Part shown: positions 7,286-15,387 of the stretch, piece by piece
Numbering within the stretch: position 1 is the stretch's first letter
How the letters are laid out: each line of letters opens with the position of its first letter
Position numbers and translations under genes: made by a program
The notes under the pieces: generated by a model
What the model saw: only the letters and a program-made list of their open reading frames with translations
Databases searched by the model: none
What the model was told of the DNA's origin: nothing
Source: Lentibacter algarum
GTDB taxonomy: Bacteria; Pseudomonadota; Alphaproteobacteria; Rhodobacterales; Rhodobacteraceae
Direction of reading: 5' to 3'
Length of the DNA: 64,000 nucleotides
NCBI RefSeq assembly: GCF_018860975.1
Contig: NZ_JAHKQI010000002.1
Span: 248,001-312,000, forward strand

Positions 7286-10015
7286 ATGGCTGCACGCGGA
7301 TCTAATGAAACCATCAAGCGTAAGGAGCTGGTCGGCAAGTTAAACCCGACTTGCCTGAAGAGCTTTTCTGAGGCGGCACAGGCCGCGAAGCGACGCGGCA
7401 ACCCTTATGTGGAGCTGGTGCATTTCATCACCACGCTTGCAGATACCGACGGATCTGACCTTTCGATTTTGATGGATGCGGCCGGTGTTGACCGGCATGT
7501 TTTTGACGGTGACATACTGAAGGCCACAGATGCGCTGCCGCATGGGGCCGGCTCGGTTGAGGAGTTTTCCGATCACATTTTTCGGGCTATTCAGGAAGCG
7601 TGGAACTACGCAACTTTCGAGTTCGGTGACGACACGGTGCGCTCGGCTTATGTGATTCTCGCGGCGCTGAATGTGCCGGTGCTGGAAGGGTTGCTGTTCA
7701 AGATCAGTTTGGAGTTTGACAAGTTTGATGTCGGTGCGATGGCGTCAGACCTTGATAACCTGCTGGCGGAGTCAATCGAGCGCAGTGGTGATGCTGCCAC
7801 CGAGGCGCCGAGTGCGAAGAAGGCTCCGGGCGGCAAGTCAGCCTTGGCGCTTTATGCGACGAACCTGACAGAGCGGGCGCGCGACGGAAAGATGGACCCA
7901 GTTGTCGGGCGTGATCCCGAGATTCGCCAGATCGTTGATATCCTGATGCGGCGCAAGCAGAACAACCCGATCCTGACGGGAGAGGCCGGTGTCGGCAAGA
8001 CGGCGGTTGTTGAAGGATTTGCACAACGTTTGGCCAAGGGCGACGTGCCGCCGCAGTTGCGCAATGTTGAGTTGCAGATGCTTGATATCGGTTTGATGCA
8101 AGCGGGTGCCAGTGTGAAGGGCGAGTTCGAGAAACGCCTGAAGGCGGTGATAGAGGAGGTGCAGTCAAGTGACGTGCCGATCATCCTGTTCATCGACGAG
8201 GCGCATACGCTTATTGGCGCAGGCGGTTCGGCGGGCACGGGCGACGCGGCGAACCTGCTCAAGCCGGCCCTTGCGCGCGGTGAGTTGCGCACTGTCGCGG
8301 CGACGACATGGGCGGAATACAAGCAGCATATCGAGCCTGATCCGGCCCTGACGCGGCGCTTTCAAGTCGTCAAGATTGACGAGCCTGACGAGGCCAAAGC
8401 CATTTTGATGTGCCGCGGTGTTGCGGGCGTTTTGGAAAAGCACCATCAGGTTGAGCTGCTGGATGAGGCGATCGAGGCAGCGGTGAAGCTGTCACACCGG
8501 TATATCCCCAGCCGTCAGTTGCCCGACAAGGCGATTAGCCTTCTGGACACCGCCTGCGCGCGGGTTGCGGTAAGCCAGCACGCGACGCCAGCCGAAGTGG
8601 AAGACGCCCAGCGGCGGCTGGATGCTCTGGAGATCGAACAGGGGATCATCGAGCGCGAAGAAGCGATTGGTATCGAGGTTGGCGAGCGCAAGGAGGTTGT
8701 CGAAGCTTCACTGGCAGAGGCGAACGCGGCCTTTGATGCGGCCAACATACGCTGGGACGCCGAGAAGGAGATTGTCACCGAAATCCTTGATCTGCGGGGC
8801 CAGTTGCGCGGCTTGGGCGCGGCTGTCGATGAGACAGGTGATCTGGGCGATGCCGACGACGAGATGATGGAGGAAGTTGCCGAGAGCCACGAGTCTGACA
8901 GTGAAGAGGATGCGCCGCCGTTTGACCGCGCTGAAGCACTGGCCACGCTCAAGGAGCGCATGGTTGAACTGGCGACGGCACAGGGAGAAACCCCGCTGAT
9001 TTTGCCCTCGGTTGACCGCTTGGCTGTTGGCTCTGTTGTGCAGGACTGGACGGGCATACCCATGGGCCGGATGCTGGCCAGCCAGACGGAGCGCGCGCTG
9101 TCGCTTGCGGCAACATTGGCGGAGCGGGTTGTCGGGCAAGACCACGCTATGGAGATGATAGCCAACCGCATTCAGACCTCTGCGGCAGGGTTGAAGCCGC
9201 CAGAAAAGCCTGTTGGTGTTTTCATGCTGTGCGGCCCGTCGGGCGTCGGCAAAACAGAAACTGCTCTGGCATTGGCCGAGATGATGTATGGAGGTGAGGA
9301 CAACCTTATTTCCATCAACATGAGCGAGTTTCAGGAGGCGCATACCGTCTCGACGCTGAAAGGCGCACCGCCCGGATATGTGGGCTACGGCAAAGGCGGC
9401 ATTCTGACTGAAGCTGTGCGGCGGCGGCCCTACTCTGTGGTGCTGCTGGATGAGGTCGAGAAGGCCCACCCCGATGTCCACGAGATTTTCTTTCAGGTGT
9501 TTGACAAGGGCATGATGGACGACAGCGAGGGCCGGCGGATTGATTTCAAGAACACGCTGATTTTGCTGACATCAAATGTCGGCTCTGACGAGATCATGGC
9601 GATGACGGCAGATGGCACCAAGGCTGCCGACCCTGAGGAGCTGAACGCGGCTTTGCGCGCGCCATTGCTTGATGTCTTTCCTGCGGCCTTGCTGGGCCGT
9701 GTGGTGACCATTCCCTATTTGCCGCTTGGTGATGCGATGATCGAGGCGATCTCGACACACAAGCTGCGCAGTCTCGCCAAACGGCTGGGTGAGGGTTACG
9801 GTGCCGAGCTGGTTATCGGAGAGGGCGCGATGCAGGTGATCAAAGACCGTTGCACCGAGATCGAAAGTGGCGGGCGGATGATTGACGCGATCTTAACCAA
9901 CACCCTGATGCCGGAGCTCAGTCGTCGCATTTTGAACTACCGCCTTGATGGCCGTGAGCTGGCCAAGGTGACAGTGACAGGCAGTGAACAGGGTTTTGAA
10001 TACAGCTTCGAGTGA
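7286..10015 (+). CDS. tssH: T6SS sheath-disassembly AAA+ ATPase ClpV
   Basis: Hexameric unfoldase that extracts TssB/TssC from contracted sheaths to recycle them. The 909-residue protein has a Clp N domain (about 10-160), AAA+ module 1 with Walker A GEAGVGKTA (232-240) and Walker B ILFIDEAHTLIGAG, a coiled middle region (about 440-600) with an acidic stretch, and AAA+ module 2 with Walker A GPSGVGKTE near 650 and Walker B VVLLDEVEKAHPDV. The ATG at 7286 follows ACGGAGG; an in-frame TTG at 7253 is less likely. It heads the gene group that includes the effector module. Confidence 0.95.
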   Translation: MAARGSNETIKRKELVGKLNPTCLKSFSEAAQAAKRRGNPYVELVHFITTLADTDGSDLSILMDAAGVDRHVFDGDILKATDALPHGAGSVEEFSDHIFRAIQEAWNYATFEFGDDTVRSAYVILAALNVPVLEGLLFKISLEFDKFDVGAMASDLDNLLAESIERSGDAATEAPSAKKAPGGKSALALYATNLTERARDGKMDPVVGRDPEIRQIVDILMRRKQNNPILTGEAGVGKTAVVEGFAQRLAKGDVPPQLRNVELQMLDIGLMQAGASVKGEFEKRLKAVIEEVQSSDVPIILFIDEAHTLIGAGGSAGTGDAANLLKPALARGELRTVAATTWAEYKQHIEPDPALTRRFQVVKIDEPDEAKAILMCRGVAGVLEKHHQVELLDEAIEAAVKLSHRYIPSRQLPDKAISLLDTACARVAVSQHATPAEVEDAQRRLDALEIEQGIIEREEAIGIEVGERKEVVEASLAEANAAFDAANIRWDAEKEIVTEILDLRGQLRGLGAAVDETGDLGDADDEMMEEVAESHESDSEEDAPPFDRAEALATLKERMVELATAQGETPLILPSVDRLAVGSVVQDWTGIPMGRMLASQTERALSLAATLAERVVGQDHAMEMIANRIQTSAAGLKPPEKPVGVFMLCGPSGVGKTETALALAEMMYGGEDNLISINMSEFQEAHTVSTLKGAPPGYVGYGKGGILTEAVRRRPYSVVLLDEVEKAHPDVHEIFFQVFDKGMMDDSEGRRIDFKNTLILLTSNVGSDEIMAMTADGTKAADPEELNAALRAPLLDVFPAALLGRVVTIPYLPLGDAMIEAISTHKLRSLAKRLGEGYGAELVIGEGAMQVIKDRCTEIESGGRMIDAILTNTLMPELSRRILNYRLDGRELAKVTVTGSEQGFEYSFE

Positions 10016-10021
10016 GATGTT

Positions 10022-11101
10022 ATGAAGGTTTTTAACCGCCCGGGATATTTGCACCAACACACCATGGGCATGGATGTGGAAGGGCGCGAGCACTTTGTTG
10101 TGGTGATCAAGGGCAGCTTTGACTTTCCTGCGCGCAGTGGTGCGGTGGCCGAGGCATCTGCCACGCATGTTCCGCTGGTTGCCGCGGATGAAGCAACGGG
10201 GGAGCCGGGCTTTAGTGCGACACGCTGGGAGACCGACTTCGCCTTTCGCAAACCGATGTGTGACGTCGTGGTGCAAGGTGCGGCCTACGCTCCGGAGGGG
10301 CGCCGCGCCGAACGGGTGCAAGTTGGTTTGCGGGTTGGTGGATGGCAGAAGAGCTTTCACGTCGTCGGCCAGCGAGAGTGGCGAGTGATGGGCCCCTCGG
10401 TGCGCGCGACTGACCCCTATCCCTTCGAGCGGCAGGAGTTTGGGTATGACACCGCGTTTGGCGGCGTTGACCGGCTCAACCCTGACGACCCGACCCCCCC
10501 AGCTTTTATGTCGAACCCGCATGGGCTTGGCTTTGCATCATTTCGCAATCAGGCCAAGCTTTCGGGCCAGCCTTTGCCATTAACCGAGGAAGTCGGTGCG
10601 CCAGTGACGTCACCCTATGAAGACTACCGCCCAATGGCGCTGGGGCCGATCTGGCGCGGCAGGGAAGACAGGCTGCGCTATGGCGGGACATATGATCAGG
10701 ACTGGCAGGACAATGTGTTCCCGTTTCTGCCGAGCGACTTTGACGAGCGCTATTATCAGCAGGTGGGCGAAGACCAGCAGATAGCCAAGCCCGAACGCTC
10801 GCTGGATGTTGTGCTGCTGAACCTCACCCCTTCAGGCCGCGAGGCGTTTCGCCTGCCTGATCCGGCGCTGCCGGTGCGACTGTTTCGGGAGTGGGAGACA
10901 GCCTGCAACGAGGTGATTTACCCCGATACGCTGATCTTTGACACCGAGGCGCGGCAACTCTCGATGACATGGCGGGTGGATGTGCCGATCAAGCGGTCTG
11001 TCACGGAGTTTACCGAATGCTGGATCGGACGGCCACGCGGCGGCCTGATACGGGCCAAGGAAGCGGGCAAGTCATATATGTCATTGGCGGCAAGCGAATG
11101 A
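10022..11101 (+). CDS. DUF2169 family T6SS effector adaptor
   Basis: A 359-residue protein with the features of DUF2169: an N-terminal VVVIKGSFDF strand, the RWETDFAFRKPMCDVVVQG block and the GYDTAFGGVDR...NPHGLGF region. DUF2169 proteins occur next to PAAR-like effector genes in T6SS loci; in Agrobacterium one is needed to load a PAAR-nuclease (Tde2) onto its VgrG. Here it starts 6 bases after clpV, overlaps the KS-like gene by 4 bases (ATGA), and is two genes before a DUF4150 nuclease, so an adaptor role for that effector is likely. No signal peptide; cytoplasmic. Confidence 0.88.
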   Translation: MKVFNRPGYLHQHTMGMDVEGREHFVVVIKGSFDFPARSGAVAEASATHVPLVAADEATGEPGFSATRWETDFAFRKPMCDVVVQGAAYAPEGRRAERVQVGLRVGGWQKSFHVVGQREWRVMGPSVRATDPYPFERQEFGYDTAFGGVDRLNPDDPTPPAFMSNPHGLGFASFRNQAKLSGQPLPLTEEVGAPVTSPYEDYRPMALGPIWRGREDRLRYGGTYDQDWQDNVFPFLPSDFDERYYQQVGEDQQIAKPERSLDVVLLNLTPSGREAFRLPDPALPVRLFREWETACNEVIYPDTLIFDTEARQLSMTWRVDVPIKRSVTEFTECWIGRPRGGLIRAKEAGKSYMSLAASE

Positions 11102-12138
11102 GCACCTGCGTTAACATTATCAAGGCAGGCATGGTGACGGCTGTCGGGCTGAACGGGGCCGCCACTGCTGCGGCGATGCGGGCCAGTGTGGATGGCTTTC
11201 AGGAGACCCAGTTTATGACGCCCGGTGGTGACTGGTTGCTTGGTGCGCCGGTTTCGTTGCCGCGCGACTGGGTTGGTGAAAAGCGTTTGGCGCATCTGGC
11301 GGCTGGCGCCATCGTTGACGCACTGCAAGGGCAGGAGGCTGCACTGGCTGACTTGCAGATTGTGCTCTGCCTTGCAGAGACCACGCGCCCGGGCCGTCCG
11401 GTGCGCAATGTTGATCGGTTTGGTCAGCGGGTTCTCGAGCACTCGGGCTTGCCAGCAACGACCAAGCTGCATGTCGTCACGCATGGCCGGCCATCCGGCT
11501 TGGTTGCACTGGAGCGGGTGCGCCGGATGTTTGCACGCGGCGAGGCCGAGCACGCGCTGATTGTGGGTGCTGACAACCTGCTGAGCGGCCCGACGATTGC
11601 GCATTATCTGGGGGTGCAGCGTTTGCTCACGGCTGATGTCGCAAACGGGTTTATCCCCGGTGAAGCGGCAGGGGCTGTTTTGTGCAAGTCCGGCCCGCCA
11701 CAACACTTTGCGCTGACGGGGCTTGCCCTCGCACGCGAGGAGGCGTTTTTATACAACCCCGACGACAAGCCCCTGCGCGCCGATGGGCTGACGCAGGCCT
11801 ACCGTGACGCTATGACAGACGCCGGGCTGACCGACTTTGGCGAAGTCGATTTTCGCATTTGCGACCTGACGGGAGAGTCCTATTTCTTCAAGCAGAGCGC
11901 CTTGGCGATGCAGCGCACAATGCGCCTTCATCGCGATCCGCAGGATATCTGGACGCCCGGCGATTGCATCGGTAATGTTGGTGCGGCCATTGTGCCGCTG
12001 ATGATCGGCTGGGGCCTGACGGCGTTTGAGCGCGGATACATTCCGGGAGATGTTCTGATGGTTGAAGCGACGGGCGACGACGGAGCTTGCGGCGCGGCTA
12101 TCCTGCAATCAGTGATACGCGAAAGGGCGGCGGCATGA
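11098..12138 (+). CDS. Beta-ketoacyl-synthase-like (thiolase fold) protein of the T6SS effector module
   Basis: A 346-residue protein with ketoacyl-synthase-like architecture: VNIIKAGMVTAVGLNG at the N-terminus, ALIVGADNL and FIPGEAAGAVLC in the core, and a C-terminal CIGNVGAA with ACGAAIL. In active enzymes the nucleophilic Cys sits in an ACSSS-type turn before VAL; here that place reads THGRPSGLVALERV, with no Cys. It is therefore probably not a condensing enzyme. Such proteins are found between DUF2169 and DUF4150 genes in T6SS clusters; a scaffolding or chaperone role is inference. Its ATG overlaps the previous stop (ATGA), and its own stop overlaps the effector start. Confidence 0.75.
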   Translation: MSTCVNIIKAGMVTAVGLNGAATAAAMRASVDGFQETQFMTPGGDWLLGAPVSLPRDWVGEKRLAHLAAGAIVDALQGQEAALADLQIVLCLAETTRPGRPVRNVDRFGQRVLEHSGLPATTKLHVVTHGRPSGLVALERVRRMFARGEAEHALIVGADNLLSGPTIAHYLGVQRLLTADVANGFIPGEAAGAVLCKSGPPQHFALTGLALAREEAFLYNPDDKPLRADGLTQAYRDAMTDAGLTDFGEVDFRICDLTGESYFFKQSALAMQRTMRLHRDPQDIWTPGDCIGNVGAAIVPLMIGWGLTAFERGYIPGDVLMVEATGDDGACGAAILQSVIRERAAA

Positions 12139-13409
12139 CGGTGTTTGCAAACAAGCTTGAAGTGTCGTGCAAGAAGCAGGCCAACAAGATTTTGGCGGCA
12201 TTCCCCGATGTTTGCATGACCCCGCCGGAATGCCCGGCAACCCCTCCGGGCGTGCCAGTTCCCTATCCGAACTTTGGCTTGGATGACGACACCGACAAAG
12301 GCACCAGCACTGTCAAGATCGGCGGTGAGACCGTTAACCAGAAGAACAAATCATACTTCACCAAGACCACCGGAGACGAAGCCGGAGCAGCCGCTAAAAA
12401 AGGCGTGGTCAGCTCCAAGAACACCGGCAAAAGCTACAGTCAGGCGTTCTCGATGAACGTGAAAGCGCAGGGCAAAAACCTGACGCGGTTCTCGGATATT
12501 TCAACAAACAACCACGGCTCGCCGCCGAATGTGGTGCCTTGGCCGAAGATTGGCAATCCGAACCCTCCAGAGGCCGGCAACCCTTGTGCTGACGATATCA
12601 AGCGAGTTCAGCGCGAGTGCAAAGACAAGGATGCTGTCGAGGCTTCTTGCGAAGCGGCAGGCTTAGGCAAATCAGTGTCGGAACGCTACCCGGATACAGC
12701 CAAAGATAGTCTTACCCATGTTTCGTCGGCGACCTCGCCGATGCCCTCTGCTGCTGTTCCGAAGGCGGACGCGAACTTTTCTGGAAGCACTGTAAAAACC
12801 AACAAGGCAGTGCAAGAGATGAGCAACAAGGCGCAACTTGATCCTTGTTTGGCAGCCCTGGTTTGCAAGCTGCCAAAATACGATGAAGAATGTCATTGCA
12901 AGGGCCAGACGGGGCATCACCTCGTTCCGGATTCCAGTTTTGTAACAACGGTCGCCAAGGCGAAAAAGACACTAGAGATCATGGACAAGGACGGTGCCCA
13001 GATCAATTATAGTAAAGCTAAGGCCCCTGTGATCTGTGCCGAGGGTAGCGGCCATTCGATTGGCTCCCACGGTTTGATGCATACGGAAATGAAGGGATGG
13101 GCGCAGGCGTCGCCAAGTCCGACAACACCAACGCCTTTCGGATTTGTAGGGGGCGGCGGCGCTAGCTTACCCGCTGCTCCCTATTCGGAAGTGCGCGAAA
13201 AAGCGATCGAGTCGGTTGCTGTCGTTTTTCCATTATCTTCATGTGATCCCGCATGTTTGAGGGCCCAGCTTGACTATCATCACATCAACGATCTGGGCTT
13301 GAAGCCTGATGAACCCATACATGTCAGCGCTCCGGGGCAGGGTAGCGAAGCAGCACAAATCTTCTCGGGCGTGCGGAGCTTGATGCTGAAGTGGAACCAG
13401 CGCGGTTAG
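12135..13409 (+). CDS. PAAR-like (DUF4150) T6SS effector with C-terminal GHH/HNH-type nuclease
   Basis: Predicted antibacterial effector of 424 residues. Residues 1-140 are a DUF4150 PAAR-like tip domain (start TVFANKLEVSCKKQANKILA, PDVCMTPPECPATPPGVPVP, NNHGSPPNVVPWPKIGNP). After a variable linker (150-250) comes a toxin-like domain with CHCKGQTGHHLVPDSSF (253-269; GHH at 260-262) and KAPVICAEG (296-304) followed by HSIGSHGLMH (His307, 312, 316). This GHH pattern is that of the Tox-GHH2 group of HNH/Endo VII nucleases, so DNase activity is the best guess. There is no signal peptide, as expected for VgrG-tip delivery. The start overlaps the KS-like stop (ATGA). Many cysteines (for example 151, 162, 172, 238, 244, 253, 255). 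Confidence 0.85.
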   Translation: MTVFANKLEVSCKKQANKILAAFPDVCMTPPECPATPPGVPVPYPNFGLDDDTDKGTSTVKIGGETVNQKNKSYFTKTTGDEAGAAAKKGVVSSKNTGKSYSQAFSMNVKAQGKNLTRFSDISTNNHGSPPNVVPWPKIGNPNPPEAGNPCADDIKRVQRECKDKDAVEASCEAAGLGKSVSERYPDTAKDSLTHVSSATSPMPSAAVPKADANFSGSTVKTNKAVQEMSNKAQLDPCLAALVCKLPKYDEECHCKGQTGHHLVPDSSFVTTVAKAKKTLEIMDKDGAQINYSKAKAPVICAEGSGHSIGSHGLMHTEMKGWAQASPSPTTPTPFGFVGGGGASLPAAPYSEVREKAIESVAVVFPLSSCDPACLRAQLDYHHINDLGLKPDEPIHVSAPGQGSEAAQIFSGVRSLMLKWNQRG

Positions 13410-13427
13410 GCTGAAAGGAGCCAAGTC

Positions 13428-14345
13428 ATGATCCCATTGCTAATGGATCTTTCAATCACCAAAGCGGCGGTGCGGAACGGGGAGGAGGCCAGTGTTGCTC
13501 TGGTTCTTGACGAGCTTGCATTTGATACCAGCGAACCGCATAGCGCTGTCTATACCGTCACGCCGACACTGGCTTCTCAAGTCGAGTTTTATCAGTTCAC
13601 AGTGACGGGGCTTACCTATGCCGCAGGCGGATCAGGGGAGTTATTCGTCTTGAACGAAGTTGGTCAGGTTGCGGTATTCGATGATAAAAGCGACGGTAAC
13701 GAAGCCAATCTGGAAACCCTTGGCACACAACAGGGCGTGATGCGTGACATCGGTGTTGCGGGTGATCAGATTGTCGCTTGTGGGGCGAACCTGCAAGCCT
13801 ATCGGCGGCTCGGGCCCGACCGTTGGGAAAGTTTTGGCCCGACGGACGACTTGCTTTCAGACTATCCGGGAAATCATCTGGAGAGTATCGATGGGTTTGC
13901 TGCTGACGAAATTTATGCAGCCGGGCGCAGCGGCATGATTTGGTGGTATGATGGTGATCAGTGGACGCCGGTGCAATGCACAACGAACCTCGCGTTTCTT
14001 AGCGTCGTATGCGGTGCCGATGGCAGTGTTTATGTTGGCGGCCAACGGGGTGTTGTGGCCAAAGGGCGCAAGGATGCCTTCACGGTGTATGCCCCGGATG
14101 AACCGAAAGCAGACATCTGGGGAATTCAGGAATTTGATGGAAAAATTTATTGCGCTATGATGCGCGCACTCGCGAGCTGGTCTGAGGACAAGGGGCTAGA
14201 TGTTGTTTCGGAGGCGATGGAGATTGGCGAGACATTTTACAACCTCGGGCACGGTGGGAACGTGCTTTGGAGCCTCGGCGCGAAGGACGTTTTGCGCTAT
14301 GATGGTCAGAGCTGGTCGCGCATCAACGAGGTCGAAGTGGCATAG
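13428..14345 (+). CDS. Candidate immunity protein, beta-propeller-like
   Basis: A 305-residue protein without signal peptide or membrane helix. It shows repeated short beta-strand units of the type DEIYAAGRSGMIWWYDGDQWT, SVYVGGQRGVVAKG and VLWSLGAKDVLRYDGQSW, suggesting a beta-propeller. It begins 18 bases after the nuclease effector with a good AAAGGAG, the classical position of a cognate immunity gene. Parts are AT-richer than the tss genes (13861-13920 is 27/60 G+C by my count against 37/60 for 25561-25620), as often seen for variable effector-immunity cargo. Immunity function is inferred from position only. Confidence 0.65.
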   Translation: MIPLLMDLSITKAAVRNGEEASVALVLDELAFDTSEPHSAVYTVTPTLASQVEFYQFTVTGLTYAAGGSGELFVLNEVGQVAVFDDKSDGNEANLETLGTQQGVMRDIGVAGDQIVACGANLQAYRRLGPDRWESFGPTDDLLSDYPGNHLESIDGFAADEIYAAGRSGMIWWYDGDQWTPVQCTTNLAFLSVVCGADGSVYVGGQRGVVAKGRKDAFTVYAPDEPKADIWGIQEFDGKIYCAMMRALASWSEDKGLDVVSEAMEIGETFYNLGHGGNVLWSLGAKDVLRYDGQSWSRINEVEVA

Positions 14346-14351
14346 GCCGGT

Positions 14352-14702
14352 TCAGCTTCGGGCCGCGTCAAGTTTCGACGCCAGATAGTTTCGCACGCTT
14401 TTCAGGTCGAGGTCAGCTATGAGCAGCTCGCGTGCTGTTGGCTGTAGCATGCGCAGCAGGAACAGCTCGCCGGCTTCGGGGAACTCGGCGTAGCGTTCTT
14501 CGGCGATGGCTACGCCTTCGTCACCGGCGACGCGCACGCCGTCGATGTGGGCATTCAATTGCTCGACGAGGCGTTCGAGTCGCTCTTCGTCCATGTCGGG
14601 GTTTTCGTCGGGGTTCAGCAGGTGCCAGTCGTAGACGTTCCACAAATGGGCCGCCTGTTCGGCGTGCTGTCGGACGATATCTTTGAGGATAGGAACGGCC
14701 AT
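14352..14702 (-). CDS. Short TIGR02270-like T6SS-associated protein
   Basis: A 116-residue protein starting AVPILKDIVRQHAEQAAHLW and containing RLERLVEQLNAHIDGVRVAG, which resembles the N-terminus of the TIGR02270 family found in T6SS loci (pattern: HxEEAAFLW ... LDERLEAHLDGLRVAG). Full-length members are, as I recall, about 400 residues with HEAT-like repeats; only the first domain plus about 50 residues (ELFLLRMLQPTARELLIADL) is present here. It is either a truncated relative or a naturally short version. Its ATG shares one base with the stop of the DUF6484 gene (TGATG), so the two are coupled. Function unknown. Confidence 0.65.
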   Translation of the reverse strand: MAVPILKDIVRQHAEQAAHLWNVYDWHLLNPDENPDMDEERLERLVEQLNAHIDGVRVAGDEGVAIAEERYAEFPEAGELFLLRMLQPTARELLIADLDLKSVRNYLASKLDAARS

Positions 14703-15121
14703 CAGTTCAGGTTGACCGAGCCACCGCGGATGTGGTTGGAGCCCGACGCATGGCTGACCAGATGCGTGCCGCGAATGGTGATGTGGCCATCTTTTTCCAT
14801 AATGATCACAGACTTACCAACCCGCAGCTCAATTCTCTCTGTGCCCGTTATGCGGGTATTTTCACCATCATGCACGACGTTCGGCGAAGCTTCGCGCACA
14901 GGCTCGACGATACGTCCGATGATCAGCGGGCGGGTGCGCGCACCGTCCTCGAACAAGAGCGCGACTTCACAGCCCGCGTCTTGCGCAGACAAAGTGCAAA
15001 GCGCCCGTGCGGAGACGGCGTGATCCTCGGGATTTGAGGGAAAGACGACTTGCGGTGCCTCGTCTCGGAAGCCTAAAAATAAGCCGATCACGACACCGTC
15101 TACTTGTTTTGTGACATCCAT
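14702..15121 (-). CDS. DUF6484 domain protein, T6SS spike-associated
   Basis: A 139-residue protein. Residues 5-70 (VDGVVIGLFLGF, QDAGCEVALLFEDGARTRPL, IIGRIVEP) match what I know of DUF6484. The last 45 residues (MEKDGHITIRGTHLVSHASG, then SNHIRGGSVNLN) resemble the C-terminal beta-prism strands of VgrG, whose end here is KKDGTIVLEGKDLTIKGSGK. This suggests binding to the spike or a small spike-like protein. ATG 15121 was chosen because it follows CTGGAG at 6 bases and starts the domain; the in-frame ATG at 15226 would add an unrelated stretch. Divergent from tssA across a 266-bp gap. Confidence 0.72.
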   Translation of the reverse strand: MDVTKQVDGVVIGLFLGFRDEAPQVVFPSNPEDHAVSARALCTLSAQDAGCEVALLFEDGARTRPLIIGRIVEPVREASPNVVHDGENTRITGTERIELRVGKSVIIMEKDGHITIRGTHLVSHASGSNHIRGGSVNLN

Positions 15122-15387
15122 GATTTTCTCCAGAAATGGCCGTAACCAAGCCGCGGTCAACACGTGCAGTATCACACGCACGAGGCGATTCACCAAGAAC
15201 GGGTTTGCACATGACAACAAAAACATGCGCGAGAACGGAGATTTGCCGCATTGTGCAGCAGGCAGAGAAGGCGAGGAAGAGCGCTTTTTCGGGCTTCAAA
15301 TGCCCATCGGGAAGGCTACTTGTTGCTAGAATCAAAAACTCGTGCAACACTTATGGTTGTAGTTGATTTATTAGAAGGCCCAGAGGG

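Noticed and set aside
11098-12138. Fatty-acid or polyketide biosynthesis gene
   Set aside because: No nucleophile is visible, no acyl carrier protein, reductase or transferase genes are nearby, and it is translationally coupled to T6SS effector genes.
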